This document shows, piece by piece, positions 31,960-40,896 of a stretch of 64,000 nt of DNA. Under the pieces are notes generated by a model. It saw nothing but the letters and a program-made list of their open reading frames with translations, did no database searches and was not told where the DNA came from. The position numbers and the translations under genes are program-made. Source of the stretch: Catellatospora sp. TT07R-123 (GTDB lineage Bacteria > Actinomycetota > Actinomycetes > Mycobacteriales > Micromonosporaceae); assembly GCF_018327705.1 (NCBI RefSeq), contig NZ_BNEM01000001.1:248001-312000 (forward strand). The letters are read 5' to 3'. Numbering within the stretch: the stretch's first letter is position 1; each line of letters opens with the position of its first letter.

Positions 31960-33327
31960 TCAGGCGGCGGTGGTCAGCAGCGTCGTGCCGTGTGCGGCGC
32001 CGACGGCCTCGGCCAGCGACGCGACGAGGATGTCGAGGGCGTCGCGGCACTCCTGCTCGGACAGCGTCAGCGGCGGCAGCAGCCGGATGACGACGTCGTC
32101 GCGCCCGCCCAGCTCGATAATCAGGCCCCGGCGCAGCGCGGCGGCCTGCACGGCCCGCGCCAATGCCGGGTCGGTCAGCTCGATGCCCCACATGAGCCCG
32201 ATCCCGCGCACGTCGGCGACGTACGGGTGGCAGTCCAGCGCCGCGGCCAGGTGCGCGGTGATCTGGGCGTGGCGGGCCTGGACGTTGTCGAGCACCCGCT
32301 GCTCGCGCACCACCTTGACGGCGGCGACCCCGGCGGCGAAGGCGAGCTGGTTGCCGCGGAACGTGCCGATGTGCGCGCCGGGGTTCCAGCGGTCCAGCTC
32401 GCGGCGGTAGAACAGCAGCGAGATGGGCAGGCCGGCACCGCTGAGCGCCTTGGACGCGATGACGATGTCGGGCTCGATGTCGTACTGCTCGAAGGCGAAC
32501 CAGGTGCCGGTGCGCCCGCAGCCGGTCTGCACCTCGTCCACGATCAGCGGGATGTCCAGCGCCTCGGTGATCTCGCGGACGCGGCGGACGAAGGCCCGGG
32601 TGGCCGGGATGGTGCCGCCCTCGCCCTGCACCAGCTCCAGCAGCACCGCGGCCGGTTTCGCGATGCCGCCGTTGGCGTCGTTGAGCACGCGCTCCAGGTA
32701 GGTGGCGCAGTTGGTCTCGCAGCTGTCCGGGCGCAGGCCCAGCGGGCAGCGGCGGCAGTGCGAGAACGGGAAGAAGTGCACGCCGGGCATGCCGTTGGCC
32801 ACCGGGGTCTTGGGGCCGAGGTTGCCGGTGACCGCCATGGCCCCGGCGGTGCTGCCGTGGAAGCCGCCGGAGAACGCGACGACGTCGCCGCGCCCGGTGG
32901 CGATCTTCGCGAGCTTGAGCGCGGCCTCGACGCCGTTGGCGCCGGTCGGGCCGCAGAAGTGCACCTTGTACCGCTGGCCCATGTCGCCGGGCAGCATGCC
33001 CAGCTGGGCGCTGGTGAACTCGTCCTTGGCGACGGTCGGGAAGTCCAGGCCGTGCACGAACTCGCCGAGCTGCGCGCTGATCGCCGCGACCACGTCGGGG
33101 TGGTTGTGGCCCAGCGACAGCACGCCGGCGCCGGCGAGGAAGTCGAGGAAGACGTTGCCGTCGACGTCCTCGACGAAGCTGCCCTGCGCCCGCCTGATCG
33201 CGATCGGCAGGTTGCGCGGGTAGGTGCGCGCGTTGGATTCCCGCCGCTCCTGCCGGTCGAGGTAGGCGGCGCTGCGGGGACCCGGGATCGGTGTGTGCAC
33301 CGAGGGCCCGGTCAGGTTGGCGTTCAC
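31960..33327 (-). CDS. Class III aminotransferase, 2,4-diaminobutyrate type
   Basis: A 455-residue PLP enzyme of the EctB/DABA-aminotransferase branch. Marks are the F-L-A-G-A-G-V-L-S-L-G-H-N-H-P start, F-C-G-P-T-G-A-N-G-V-E-A-A, the branch-specific F-S-H-C-R-R-C-P-L-G insert, V-D-E-V-Q-T-G-C-G-R-T-G and the PLP lysine in I-A-S-K-A-L-S-G. Such enzymes convert aspartate-semialdehyde and glutamate to 2,4-diaminobutyrate. In the cluster it would make a diamine building block; other omega-amine substrates are possible. GTG 33327 has GAAAGG upstream. It starts 26 bases after the adenylation gene. Confidence 0.88.
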   Translation of the reverse strand: MNANLTGPSVHTPIPGPRSAAYLDRQERRESNARTYPRNLPIAIRRAQGSFVEDVDGNVFLDFLAGAGVLSLGHNHPDVVAAISAQLGEFVHGLDFPTVAKDEFTSAQLGMLPGDMGQRYKVHFCGPTGANGVEAALKLAKIATGRGDVVAFSGGFHGSTAGAMAVTGNLGPKTPVANGMPGVHFFPFSHCRRCPLGLRPDSCETNCATYLERVLNDANGGIAKPAAVLLELVQGEGGTIPATRAFVRRVREITEALDIPLIVDEVQTGCGRTGTWFAFEQYDIEPDIVIASKALSGAGLPISLLFYRRELDRWNPGAHIGTFRGNQLAFAAGVAAVKVVREQRVLDNVQARHAQITAHLAAALDCHPYVADVRGIGLMWGIELTDPALARAVQAAALRRGLIIELGGRDDVVIRLLPPLTLSEQECRDALDILVASLAEAVGAAHGTTLLTTAA

Positions 33328-33353
33328 TGGTTGGCCTTTCGCCGTGGTTGCGG

Positions 33354-34880
33354 TCAGGAGCGGCGGCGCACGATCGCGGCCGCGCAGAGGTCGTCCAGCG
33401 CGGAGCGGTCGAGCTTGCCGGAGGGGGTCAGCGGGAGGGCCCCGATCGCGGCGAAGCGGTCGGGGACCATGTATCCGGGCAGCCGGGTGCGGGCGTGGTC
33501 GCGCAGCTCGTCGAGGGTGACCTCGCCCGCAGGCACGTAGCAGGCGACCAGCTGCTGCACGCCGTGGCGGTTGACGACCACGCCCGTGCCCGCGTCGCGT
33601 ACGCCGGGGTGGGCGCGCAGCACGGCCTCGACCTCGGCCAGCTCGATGCGGTATCCGCGCAGCTTCACCTGGGCGTCGCAGCGCCCCTGGTAGTCCAGCT
33701 CCCCGTCGGGCAGGCGGCGGGCCAGGTCGCCGGCGCGGTACCAGCGCAGGCCGTCGCGCTCGGTGAACCGCTGCGCGGTGAGGTCGGGCCGGTTGAGGTA
33801 GCCCAGCGCGACGCCGGTGCCGCCCACCCAGATCTCGCCGGTCTGCCCGTCGGGCACCGGGATGCCGTCCTCGTCGAGCAGGTCGATGCGCAGGTGCGGC
33901 AGCGGGCGCCCGATCGGCGAGCGGGCCGGTCCGGCCAGGTCGGCGGCGGTGAGCACCTTGATCGTGGCGTGCACGGTGATCTCGGTGATGCCGTACATGT
34001 TGATCATCACGGGTGGGGTGTCGGGGACCGCGGCGACGAAGTCGGCCACCACGTCGAGGTCGACGCTCTCGCCGCCGAAGACGACGTGGCGCACCGGCAG
34101 CGGCGGCGTGCCCGCCTCGCGGTAGTGCTCGGCCAGGTAGCGGAAGACCGAGGGCACCTGGTTGAGCACGGTGACCTCCTGCTTGCACAGGAAGACCAGG
34201 AAGTCCGCGGGCGACTGCGCCACCGCGCGCGGCACCATCACCACGGTCCCGCCGGTGGCCAGCGCCCCCCACATCTCCCACACCGAGAAGTCGAAGTTGT
34301 ACGAGTGGAACAGGCTCCACACGTCGCCCGGCCCGACGTCGAACAGCGGCAGGGTGTGCCGCAGCAGTTCCAGCACGTTGCCGTGGCTGACCAGGCAGCC
34401 CTTCGGGGTGCCGGTGGACCCGGAGGTGTAGATGACGTACGCCGCCTCGGCCGGGGCGGCCGCGGGCGCGGTGCCCGGCGGGACCCGCGCGGGGTCGACC
34501 AGCTGCACGCCGTCCAGCGCGAACCCCCCGGCCAGCGCCGGATCGCCGACCAGGGTGCCGATCCCGGCGTCGGCCAGCATGAACGCCAGCCGCTGCGCCG
34601 GGTAGGCCGGGTCCAGCGGCACGTACACGGCACCGGCGCGCAGCACGCCCAGGATCGCCGCGACGACGTCGACGGTACGGTCCAGCAGCAGCCCGACCCG
34701 CTCGCCTGGCCGCACCCCGCGGGCGGCCAGATGGGCGGCGAGCGCGTCGGCGCGGGCGGCCAGCCCGGCGTAGGTCAGCGTGGTGGACTCGTCGCGGCAG
34801 GCGACGGCGTCGGGCCACCGGCGGGCGGCCTCGTCGAACAGCCGCGTCAGCGACTGCGCTGCGGCAAGGGGTGTGCTCAT
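33354..34880 (-). CDS. Stand-alone NRPS adenylation domain, threonine-type code
   Basis: A 508-residue amino-acid adenylating enzyme without carrier or condensation domains. A3 (Y-T-S-G-S-T-G-T-P-K-G), A5 (N-M-Y-G-I-T-E), A7 (Y-R-A-G-D-L), A8 (L-R-G-Y-R-I-E-L-A-E) and A10 (P-L-T-P-S-G-K-L-D-R) are intact. Aligning by eye to GrsA, the specificity residues read D-F-W-N-V-G-M-V-H plus the A10 Lys, essentially the established threonine code. It would activate L-threonine and load the carrier at 29691-30749 or one elsewhere. Its ATG overlaps the stop of the FAD gene (ATGA). No MbtH-like gene is seen. Confidence 0.9.
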   Translation of the reverse strand: MSTPLAAAQSLTRLFDEAARRWPDAVACRDESTTLTYAGLAARADALAAHLAARGVRPGERVGLLLDRTVDVVAAILGVLRAGAVYVPLDPAYPAQRLAFMLADAGIGTLVGDPALAGGFALDGVQLVDPARVPPGTAPAAAPAEAAYVIYTSGSTGTPKGCLVSHGNVLELLRHTLPLFDVGPGDVWSLFHSYNFDFSVWEMWGALATGGTVVMVPRAVAQSPADFLVFLCKQEVTVLNQVPSVFRYLAEHYREAGTPPLPVRHVVFGGESVDLDVVADFVAAVPDTPPVMINMYGITEITVHATIKVLTAADLAGPARSPIGRPLPHLRIDLLDEDGIPVPDGQTGEIWVGGTGVALGYLNRPDLTAQRFTERDGLRWYRAGDLARRLPDGELDYQGRCDAQVKLRGYRIELAEVEAVLRAHPGVRDAGTGVVVNRHGVQQLVACYVPAGEVTLDELRDHARTRLPGYMVPDRFAAIGALPLTPSGKLDRSALDDLCAAAIVRRRS

Positions 34881-36502
34881 CTCGTCTCTCCTGTCGTGGG
34901 CGCGACCCGCAGGTCGGCCGTCCATGCGCGGACCAGCGCCGTGGCCCGCTTCACGCAGCTGCTGACGGCGCTGGCGCCGATGTGGGAGCCCATGGTGAGC
35001 TGCCCGAGGACCCCGACCCGGCCGTAGGTGCCCCCGTCGTCGGTCAGCGCCAGCGACGTCTCCGGGTCGACGCCGATCCCGGCCACCGGGTCGGCGACCA
35101 GCACCCCGGCGGCCAGCGCGGCCCGCGCGAAGCCGGTGCCCTCGCCCAGCCCGGTCTCCCGCCCGATGGCGTTGACCAGGTATGCGGTGTGCAGCGGTGC
35201 ACCGTCGGCGAAGGTGACGGCGAACCCGCGCTCCTGCGGCCGCACCCCGGTCGCGCCGGAGCGCACCCGCAGCACCCCGGCGTCGAGCAGGGCCTCGATC
35301 CGGGCGGCGTTCTCGATCGGGATCGCCGCGGAGTCCACCAGGTACGGCGTCATGAACTCGCGCCACACGGCGCGCCGCTCGGCAGCCGGCAGCTGCTTGT
35401 AGATCCACCACAGCGTGCCGAAGAAGACCCGGGCGAGCTCCTGCCCGGTGGCCGTCGCCGGGTCGCGGTGGCGCCAGGCGTCGATGGAGCGTCGCAGGGC
35501 CAGGTGCTCGCGACCGGTGACGTCGCCGTCCTCGCCGTCGGCCGCGGCGGGCCCCGGGCTCGGCCGCAGCCACCGGCGGGCCGCCTCGTAGCGGCGGGCG
35601 ACGGCGTCGGCGGTGAATCGCCCGGCCCCCTCCCCCAGCTCCGCCAGCGGTTCGGTCACCAGGTACGGGTTGTCCTCACACGAGCGGGCCGCGGCGCGGT
35701 CGACCTGGACCGCGGGCAGCAGGCCGCGCCGCGAGCAGGCGGTGATCGTGAACGGTTCGCGCGGGTGGTACCGGTACCGGCCCGGTTCGATCCGCTCGAA
35801 CTCGCCGAACCGGGCGGCGATGGTCAGCGCCGCGTCGACGGCGGTCAGCGACGTTCCCAGCAGCCCGATGGCACCGGGCTGCACGGACGCGGCCAGCCGC
35901 GCGGCGGGCCAGGGGAACAGCAGCGCGCCGCTGCCGTCGGCCGCGAGGCGCTCGCCCAGGTCACGGCAGTGGTCGGTGCTGGACGGATGCCAGTGGCCGG
36001 TGGCCGTCACCAGGCGGTCGGCCCACAGGATCGAGCCGGAGGCCAGGCTCACCCGCAGCGTCCCGGCCGCCTCGGCCACGACACCCGTCGCGGTGTCGGA
36101 CAGCAGGTGGACCGAGGCGCCGAGCATCCGGGCGCGGCCGGTGTACTCGGCCAGCCGCTGCCGGGCGTACACGCCGAAGCGGTGGCGGGAGGCGAGCATG
36201 TCCTCGGGCGCCCGCGGGTAGGTCTCGGGGACCGGGCCCTGGCCGGCGAGCCAGCCGGTGAAGTCGGCGGGCTCGTCGGCGATCAGCGACATCGTCGCGG
36301 CGCGCATGTTCAGCAGGTGCAGCGGGTCGGTGCCGGCTCCGTACGGCAGGCCGGGGCCGAAGTCGCCGCTGCGTTCCACGATGCTGACCACGGTGCGGGC
36401 GGCCACCCCCGCGGGCAGCCGCTCCAGTTCCCGGACCAGGGCGATGAACGCGGCCGTGCCGCTGGCGCCCGCGCCGACGATGACGTAGTGGTCGCTGGTC
36501 AT
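34877..36502 (-). CDS. FAD/NAD(P)-binding oxidoreductase
   Basis: A 541-residue flavoprotein. The N-terminus has the dinucleotide fold G-A-G-A-S-G (10-15) followed by G-P-G-L-P-Y-G; a second motif D-R-L-V-T-A-T-G-H-W-H-P lies mid-protein, and G-L-L-G-T-S-L-T-A-V-D marks a second Rossmann segment. This is the 'FAD-NAD(P)-binding' family related to N-hydroxylating and Baeyer-Villiger-type flavin monooxygenases. It may oxidise a cluster intermediate, possibly an amine such as diaminobutyrate. That is inference. It overlaps both neighbours by 4 bases. Confidence 0.82.
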   Translation of the reverse strand: MTSDHYVIVGAGASGTAAFIALVRELERLPAGVAARTVVSIVERSGDFGPGLPYGAGTDPLHLLNMRAATMSLIADEPADFTGWLAGQGPVPETYPRAPEDMLASRHRFGVYARQRLAEYTGRARMLGASVHLLSDTATGVVAEAAGTLRVSLASGSILWADRLVTATGHWHPSSTDHCRDLGERLAADGSGALLFPWPAARLAASVQPGAIGLLGTSLTAVDAALTIAARFGEFERIEPGRYRYHPREPFTITACSRRGLLPAVQVDRAAARSCEDNPYLVTEPLAELGEGAGRFTADAVARRYEAARRWLRPSPGPAAADGEDGDVTGREHLALRRSIDAWRHRDPATATGQELARVFFGTLWWIYKQLPAAERRAVWREFMTPYLVDSAAIPIENAARIEALLDAGVLRVRSGATGVRPQERGFAVTFADGAPLHTAYLVNAIGRETGLGEGTGFARAALAAGVLVADPVAGIGVDPETSLALTDDGGTYGRVGVLGQLTMGSHIGASAVSSCVKRATALVRAWTADLRVAPTTGETR

Positions 36503-38727
36503 CGCTCGCCCCGGGCACGTTCGGCCGCCTCGGCGCAGCGGGCCGTCTCCGGGGACGGGTTCGCGGCGAGCACGTCGGCGGCGAGCCCCGGCAGTTGCGG
36601 GCAGGCCGCGCCGCTGACGACGTACGCCCGGGACGCCGGGGCGGCGGGGTGGGTGCCGGCGGGCAGCGCGGCCCGGGTGACCTGGTCCAGCAGTGTGGGC
36701 AGTGCGGTGGCGTGCCGCCGCAGCGGGTGCGCCGCGACGGCCGCGGTGACCCGCTCGGTGAACCGGCCCGGTCCGTCTGCGGCGAGCTGCTGGAGCAGGC
36801 GGGCGCCGGCGCTGGCGGCACCGGCCCGCTCCGGGCGCAGCCCGGTGTCCAGGGCGATGAGCAGCTGGGCGAGGTCGGCGGCCGCCAGGGTCACCGGGTG
36901 CAGGTCGACGGCGGCACCGGCCAGCAGGGGCAGCGCGCCGGGGGCCATCTGCGGCTGGGCCAGGCCGTTGATGGCCCTGGGCCAGTCGACCTCGACCGCG
37001 TGCCCGGCGTCGCGGGCGGCCAGGCCCGCGGGCAGGCAGGGCGCGGCGGCGTCGTACACGGCGCTGAGCGAGCGCACGGCGGTGGCGGCGCCGTGGCCGT
37101 GCAGCGCGGTGCAGGCGGCGAACGTGGCTCCGCCGGAGGTGGGTATCCGCAGCTCGTCGACTGACGGGCCGGGCAGGCCGAGTTCGGTCCAGTGGTGGCG
37201 CAGCCGCTCGCACACGTCCAGCAGCAGGGTGGCGAACCCGGCCGCGCCGTCCATCCCCGACAGCCCGAACTGGGCGTTGAGCTGCTCGTCGGGGTCGCAG
37301 GCGAGGAACACAGCGCGCAGCCCGCGCCCGGCCAGTTCCCGCTCGCGCCGGTGGGCGGCGGCGGTGGCGTCGTTGAAGTCGGCGCAGCGGATGACGGGTC
37401 CGGCGGCCACCAGCGTGGCCAGCTTGCCGTCCGGTATGTCGCGCGAGACGAAGAACTCGCAGGTGACCTGGGCGTTGTGCTTGGTGGCGAGCAGCTCGGC
37501 CAGGGCGGCGACGGCGCGGGCGTGGCTCCCGGTGGACGCCGCCAGCAGCGTCACCCCGTCGAACAGCTCCCGCAGGTCGCCGACCGGGCGGCCGGTGCGT
37601 GCCGTGTGCGCCTCCGCCGCGGCCTGCACCAGACCGGCGACGACGCGAGCCTTGCTGGAGCCGCCCAGCGGCAGGGCCGCGTCGACGACCAGCAGCGACG
37701 GTTCGCCGAACACGGTGCCCAGCAGCCCGGCGGGCACGATCGGGGGCCGGTTGACGTCGAGCATGGTGTCCATCAGGGCGCGTACCCGCGGGGCGCGCAG
37801 CGCGAGGTCGGCGGCGGCGTCCCGGGTCGGGCGCCACCGGGCCCGCTCCTGGCGGCGCTCGACGAGTGCCGCGCGCAGGCGGGCGGCGGTGCCGTAGCGG
37901 GTGCGCAGCGCGGCGACGGCCGCTCCGGCCAGCCCGAACAGTTCCCAGCGCCGTCCGTCGGGATCGGTGACGGTGACCGTGGGCGAGTCGAACCAGCCGA
38001 CATAGCGCGGGGTGCGGCCGGGGCCCAGGCCCACCCGCAGGTGCGGCCGGACGGCCAGGGGCGCGGCGAAGACGTCGTCGAGGGCGAGCCGGCCGATCGC
38101 GGCGACCTCCTGGGCCTGCGGGCGCATCCCGTCGGCGGCGCCGTCGGCGACGGCCACCACGTGCGCGGACGCGCGGTGCCCGCTCTCGGTCGTCCAGCGG
38201 GTCAGCACCGGCCAGGCGTCGAAACGGGTGTCGGTCAGGTCCGCCGCCCGCGGCAGACCGGCCTCCTCGCCGAACTCCCGCAGCGCCGCGGCGGTCGTGG
38301 TCTCGCCCGGCTCGACGCCGCCGCCGAACAGGACCACCTCACCGGCGTGCAGCATCGGCCCGCCGGTGTGACCGTTGACGGTGGTGCGGGCGCTGACCAG
38401 CAGCGTGTCGCCGACGATCGGCAGGGCGACCGCGGCCGTCCGCGGCTGCGGGTGGTGCCCGGCCAGGAACCGGTCGCGGTCGGCCAGGCTGACGTGCGCG
38501 GCGTACGGCACGTCGTCGGTGCCCCCGAGGGCCGCGACCAGCGCGCGGGTCCACGCGTAGGCCGCCTCGTCGCGGACCTGGCCGTCATGGCTTCGCAGCT
38601 CCCGTGCGGCCAGGGTGAGCAGCTCCGGCGCGCGGTCCCCGCCCGCGGCGACCGCGGCGGCCAGCGCCGGGTGCAGCGGGCGGTTGCGCAGCGCGTCGAG
38701 GATCTGCGCCGGCGATGGCTGGTTCAT
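36499..38727 (-). CDS. Nudix hydrolase-PLP (fold type II) fusion protein
   Basis: A 742-residue protein of unusual architecture. Residues 1-90 are helical and unrecognised. Residues about 95-250 form a Nudix domain with a complete box (G136 through Leu158, matching GX5EX7REUXEEXGU). Residues about 320-640 look like a fold type II PLP enzyme (tryptophan-synthase-beta family): S-S-K-A-R with the PLP lysine at 358, A-S-T-G-S-H-A-R-A near 397, and a P-T-S-G-G-A-T-F phosphate-like loop. Fold type II enzymes run beta-replacement or elimination on Ser, Thr or Cys; Nudix enzymes cut nucleoside diphosphate linkages such as in CoA or ADP-ribose. I know no standard family with this fusion. Overlaps both neighbours (ATGA). 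Confidence 0.78.
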   Translation of the reverse strand: MNQPSPAQILDALRNRPLHPALAAAVAAGGDRAPELLTLAARELRSHDGQVRDEAAYAWTRALVAALGGTDDVPYAAHVSLADRDRFLAGHHPQPRTAAVALPIVGDTLLVSARTTVNGHTGGPMLHAGEVVLFGGGVEPGETTTAAALREFGEEAGLPRAADLTDTRFDAWPVLTRWTTESGHRASAHVVAVADGAADGMRPQAQEVAAIGRLALDDVFAAPLAVRPHLRVGLGPGRTPRYVGWFDSPTVTVTDPDGRRWELFGLAGAAVAALRTRYGTAARLRAALVERRQERARWRPTRDAAADLALRAPRVRALMDTMLDVNRPPIVPAGLLGTVFGEPSLLVVDAALPLGGSSKARVVAGLVQAAAEAHTARTGRPVGDLRELFDGVTLLAASTGSHARAVAALAELLATKHNAQVTCEFFVSRDIPDGKLATLVAAGPVIRCADFNDATAAAHRRERELAGRGLRAVFLACDPDEQLNAQFGLSGMDGAAGFATLLLDVCERLRHHWTELGLPGPSVDELRIPTSGGATFAACTALHGHGAATAVRSLSAVYDAAAPCLPAGLAARDAGHAVEVDWPRAINGLAQPQMAPGALPLLAGAAVDLHPVTLAAADLAQLLIALDTGLRPERAGAASAGARLLQQLAADGPGRFTERVTAAVAAHPLRRHATALPTLLDQVTRAALPAGTHPAAPASRAYVVSGAACPQLPGLAADVLAANPSPETARCAEAAERARGER

Positions 38728-39773
38728 CGCGCGGCCAGCTCCGTGACCAGTGTGTAGTCGGCGGAGCTGGCCGGGAAGGCCGCTGCCGAGATCGTCTGCG
38801 GCCACGGCTGACCGGGCGTGACGTGGCGCTCCTCGTACAGGAAGGTGCGCAGGCCGTCCTGGCCGATGACGACGCAGGTGGTGCTCTTGGTCCATTCGAC
38901 CTCGCCCGCGTCCGCCTGCGACGGCCACGGGGCGCGCTGGTGGCGGGTCTGGCCGAGGGTGTTGAGGTACGGCGGTTGCAGCGCGGTGCTGCGGTGGGCG
39001 CGCCAGGACGGGTCGCGGTAGTCGTCGTCGCTGATGCGCCCGTCGATGGCGAACGCGCTCAGCCAGCCGTCCCAGCTGGCCGGGTCGGTGTCGGGGCGCG
39101 GCTGCTCCGCCAGCCGGTCGAGCAGGATCTGGCTGAGGGCGGCGGCCGGGGTGTCGAGCCCCCGGACGGTCAGCACGTGCGTGCCGCAGTCGGTGATCGG
39201 GGTGACCTCGACCCGGCCGTCCTCGTGCAGGCGCACGACGTACGCGTCGGAGGCGTCGGCCAGGAGCAGGAACAGCGGCAGCATGAGCTTGCGGTCGCGG
39301 TCGAGCGCGGCGGGCAGGTCGGTCTGGAGCCCCTTCGCGGCCGCGGCGGCGCTGGGGTAGCTGACCGCGTCCAGGCACAGCCCGCTGCGGGTGACGTAGC
39401 CGAGCGAGGCGCGCCGGGCCCGCAGCTCGTCGGAGGCGCTCTCGCCCAGCTCGCCGGAGGCCATGGGCGCGATGAGGATGCGGGCGTACACGCCGGTGCG
39501 CTGGTTGACGGCCATCCAGGTGCCGCCGCCGGCGTCGAGGCCACCGATGATCGGCTCGGCGAGCAGGTCCCGGTCGTGTCCGATGCGGAACGTCCACACG
39601 CGGTCGAGCAGCTGCGGGTTGTCCCGCCAGTGGCAGGCGTACGACGCGGTGTCGATGCCGAAGCCGGCGGCGGCCGGACGGCCGTGGGGCAGGTGGATGG
39701 ACTGGTCGCGGGTCTCGTAGACGACGAGCGCGGCGTCGCGCTGCGGGCAGAAGGAGAACACGGCGAGGCACAC
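38724..39773 (-). CDS. NRDE (TANGO2-like) family protein 2
   Basis: A 349-residue protein starting MCLAVFSFCPQRDAALVV. Cys2, the I-I-G-G-L-D-A-G-G-G-T-W-M-A-V-N block near residue 75-90 and the following G-V-Y-A-R-I strand match the NRDE/TANGO2 family. The C-terminal 120 residues extend beyond the usual family length and are unrecognised. Cys2 is placed to be an N-terminal nucleophile as in Ntn hydrolases. The GTG start is 82 bases after the CoaB-like gene, the largest gap in the cluster, and a secondary promoter could lie there (sequence is more AT-rich). It shares only weak similarity with NRDE protein 1, so the two are probably not a recent duplication. Confidence 0.72.
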   Translation of the reverse strand: MCLAVFSFCPQRDAALVVYETRDQSIHLPHGRPAAAGFGIDTASYACHWRDNPQLLDRVWTFRIGHDRDLLAEPIIGGLDAGGGTWMAVNQRTGVYARILIAPMASGELGESASDELRARRASLGYVTRSGLCLDAVSYPSAAAAAKGLQTDLPAALDRDRKLMLPLFLLLADASDAYVVRLHEDGRVEVTPITDCGTHVLTVRGLDTPAAALSQILLDRLAEQPRPDTDPASWDGWLSAFAIDGRISDDDYRDPSWRAHRSTALQPPYLNTLGQTRHQRAPWPSQADAGEVEWTKSTTCVVIGQDGLRTFLYEERHVTPGQPWPQTISAAAFPASSADYTLVTELAAR

Positions 39774-39855
39774 GGCAGATCAACCCCGTAATCGATTGGT
39801 GGGAGCGAAGTGGACGGTAGGTGAATTACTCAAGATGGGGCAAGAGTGGCAAACT

Positions 39856-40896
39856 TCACAAAGTCGCATCTACATGAAGGAAAGCTTCAACTTCGTCGAG
39901 GATGCGGTGGGCGACGGCGCTCTTGGGCAGGACGTCTGTCTCGACCCGGACACCGGTGCCGTCGAGGATCCACACCTTGTTGGTGTCCACCTCGAAACCG
40001 ACGCCGGGACGTGACACGTCGTTGAGGCACAGCAGGTCGAAGCCGCGCTGGCGCATCTTGGCCGCGGCCCGGTCGAGGTCGCTGTCCGTCTCGGCGGCGA
40101 ACCCCACCCGCAGCACGCCCGCGGGCACCTCGGGCACGAAGTTGGCGACCGTCTCCAGCGCCAGGGACATCCCGGACGGGCCTTTTTTGATCTTGCCGCT
40201 GGCGACCGCCGCGGGCCGGAAGTCCGACACCGCCGCCGCCATCACCAGCACGTGCGCCGAGCCGGTCGCCTCCAGCACGGCCGCACGCAGCTGCGCCACC
40301 GACGGGGCCAGCACGACCCGGACTCCGGCCGGGGCCGGGACCTGAGCCGACGTGGCGATGTAGGTGACCTCGGCACCCCGGTCACGGGCCGCCGACGCCA
40401 GCGCGAAACCCATCTTCCCGGAGGAGCGGTTGGTGATGAACCGCACCGGGTCCATCGGTTCACGGGTGCCGCCCGAGGTCACCACGATCCGCCGCCCGGC
40501 CAGGCCGCCGACGCGGCGACCGTACGCGGCGACCACGGCGTCCAGGACCGCCTCGACGAAGGGCAGGCCGTCCTCGGCCGGCTCCAGCCGCGCCGAGCCG
40601 CCGTCGAGCCGCAGCGCCAGCCGCTGCCCGGGCCCGGTCTCCGGTACGGCGACCAGGACGCCGGGGACCTCGGGACCCCCACCGGCCAGGTGCACCGCGG
40701 GCGCGTCGACCGGGCGGCCGTCCGGGGTGCGGCAGCCCGCCAGCACCCAGGCGCTCTCGGCGATCAGTCCGCGAGCCTGCGGTCCGATGTGGACATGCAC
40801 TTCGCAGCCCTGGCCGGACAGCCCTCGCGCCAATTCGAGTCCAAGGTGAACAGTTGATGCACTGTCCATTAACAACAGGATCCGACCAGGCAACAT
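39856..40896 (-). CDS. CoaB-like phosphopantothenate-cysteine ligase, vestigial CoaC domain
   Basis: A 346-residue relative of CoaBC. Residues about 130-346 are a CoaB domain: I-V-V-T-S-G-G-T-R-E-P-M-D-P-V-R-F, N-R-S-S-G-K-M-G, A-A-A-V-S-D-F-R-P and the K-I-K-K loop, all needed for the CTP-dependent ligation of phosphopantothenate with cysteine. The N-terminal 128 residues look like a shrunken CoaC flavodoxin: the catalytic H-I-x-L-A stretch and the P-A-M-N motif are missing, so decarboxylation is unlikely. Housekeeping CoaBC is about 400 residues. It is the first gene of the 14-gene operon and has TTA at codon 9; both ends of the gene use less GC-biased codons than the middle. Confidence 0.85.
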   Translation of the reverse strand: MLPGRILLLMDSASTVHLGLELARGLSGQGCEVHVHIGPQARGLIAESAWVLAGCRTPDGRPVDAPAVHLAGGGPEVPGVLVAVPETGPGQRLALRLDGGSARLEPAEDGLPFVEAVLDAVVAAYGRRVGGLAGRRIVVTSGGTREPMDPVRFITNRSSGKMGFALASAARDRGAEVTYIATSAQVPAPAGVRVVLAPSVAQLRAAVLEATGSAHVLVMAAAVSDFRPAAVASGKIKKGPSGMSLALETVANFVPEVPAGVLRVGFAAETDSDLDRAAAKMRQRGFDLLCLNDVSRPGVGFEVDTNKVWILDGTGVRVETDVLPKSAVAHRILDEVEAFLHVDATL

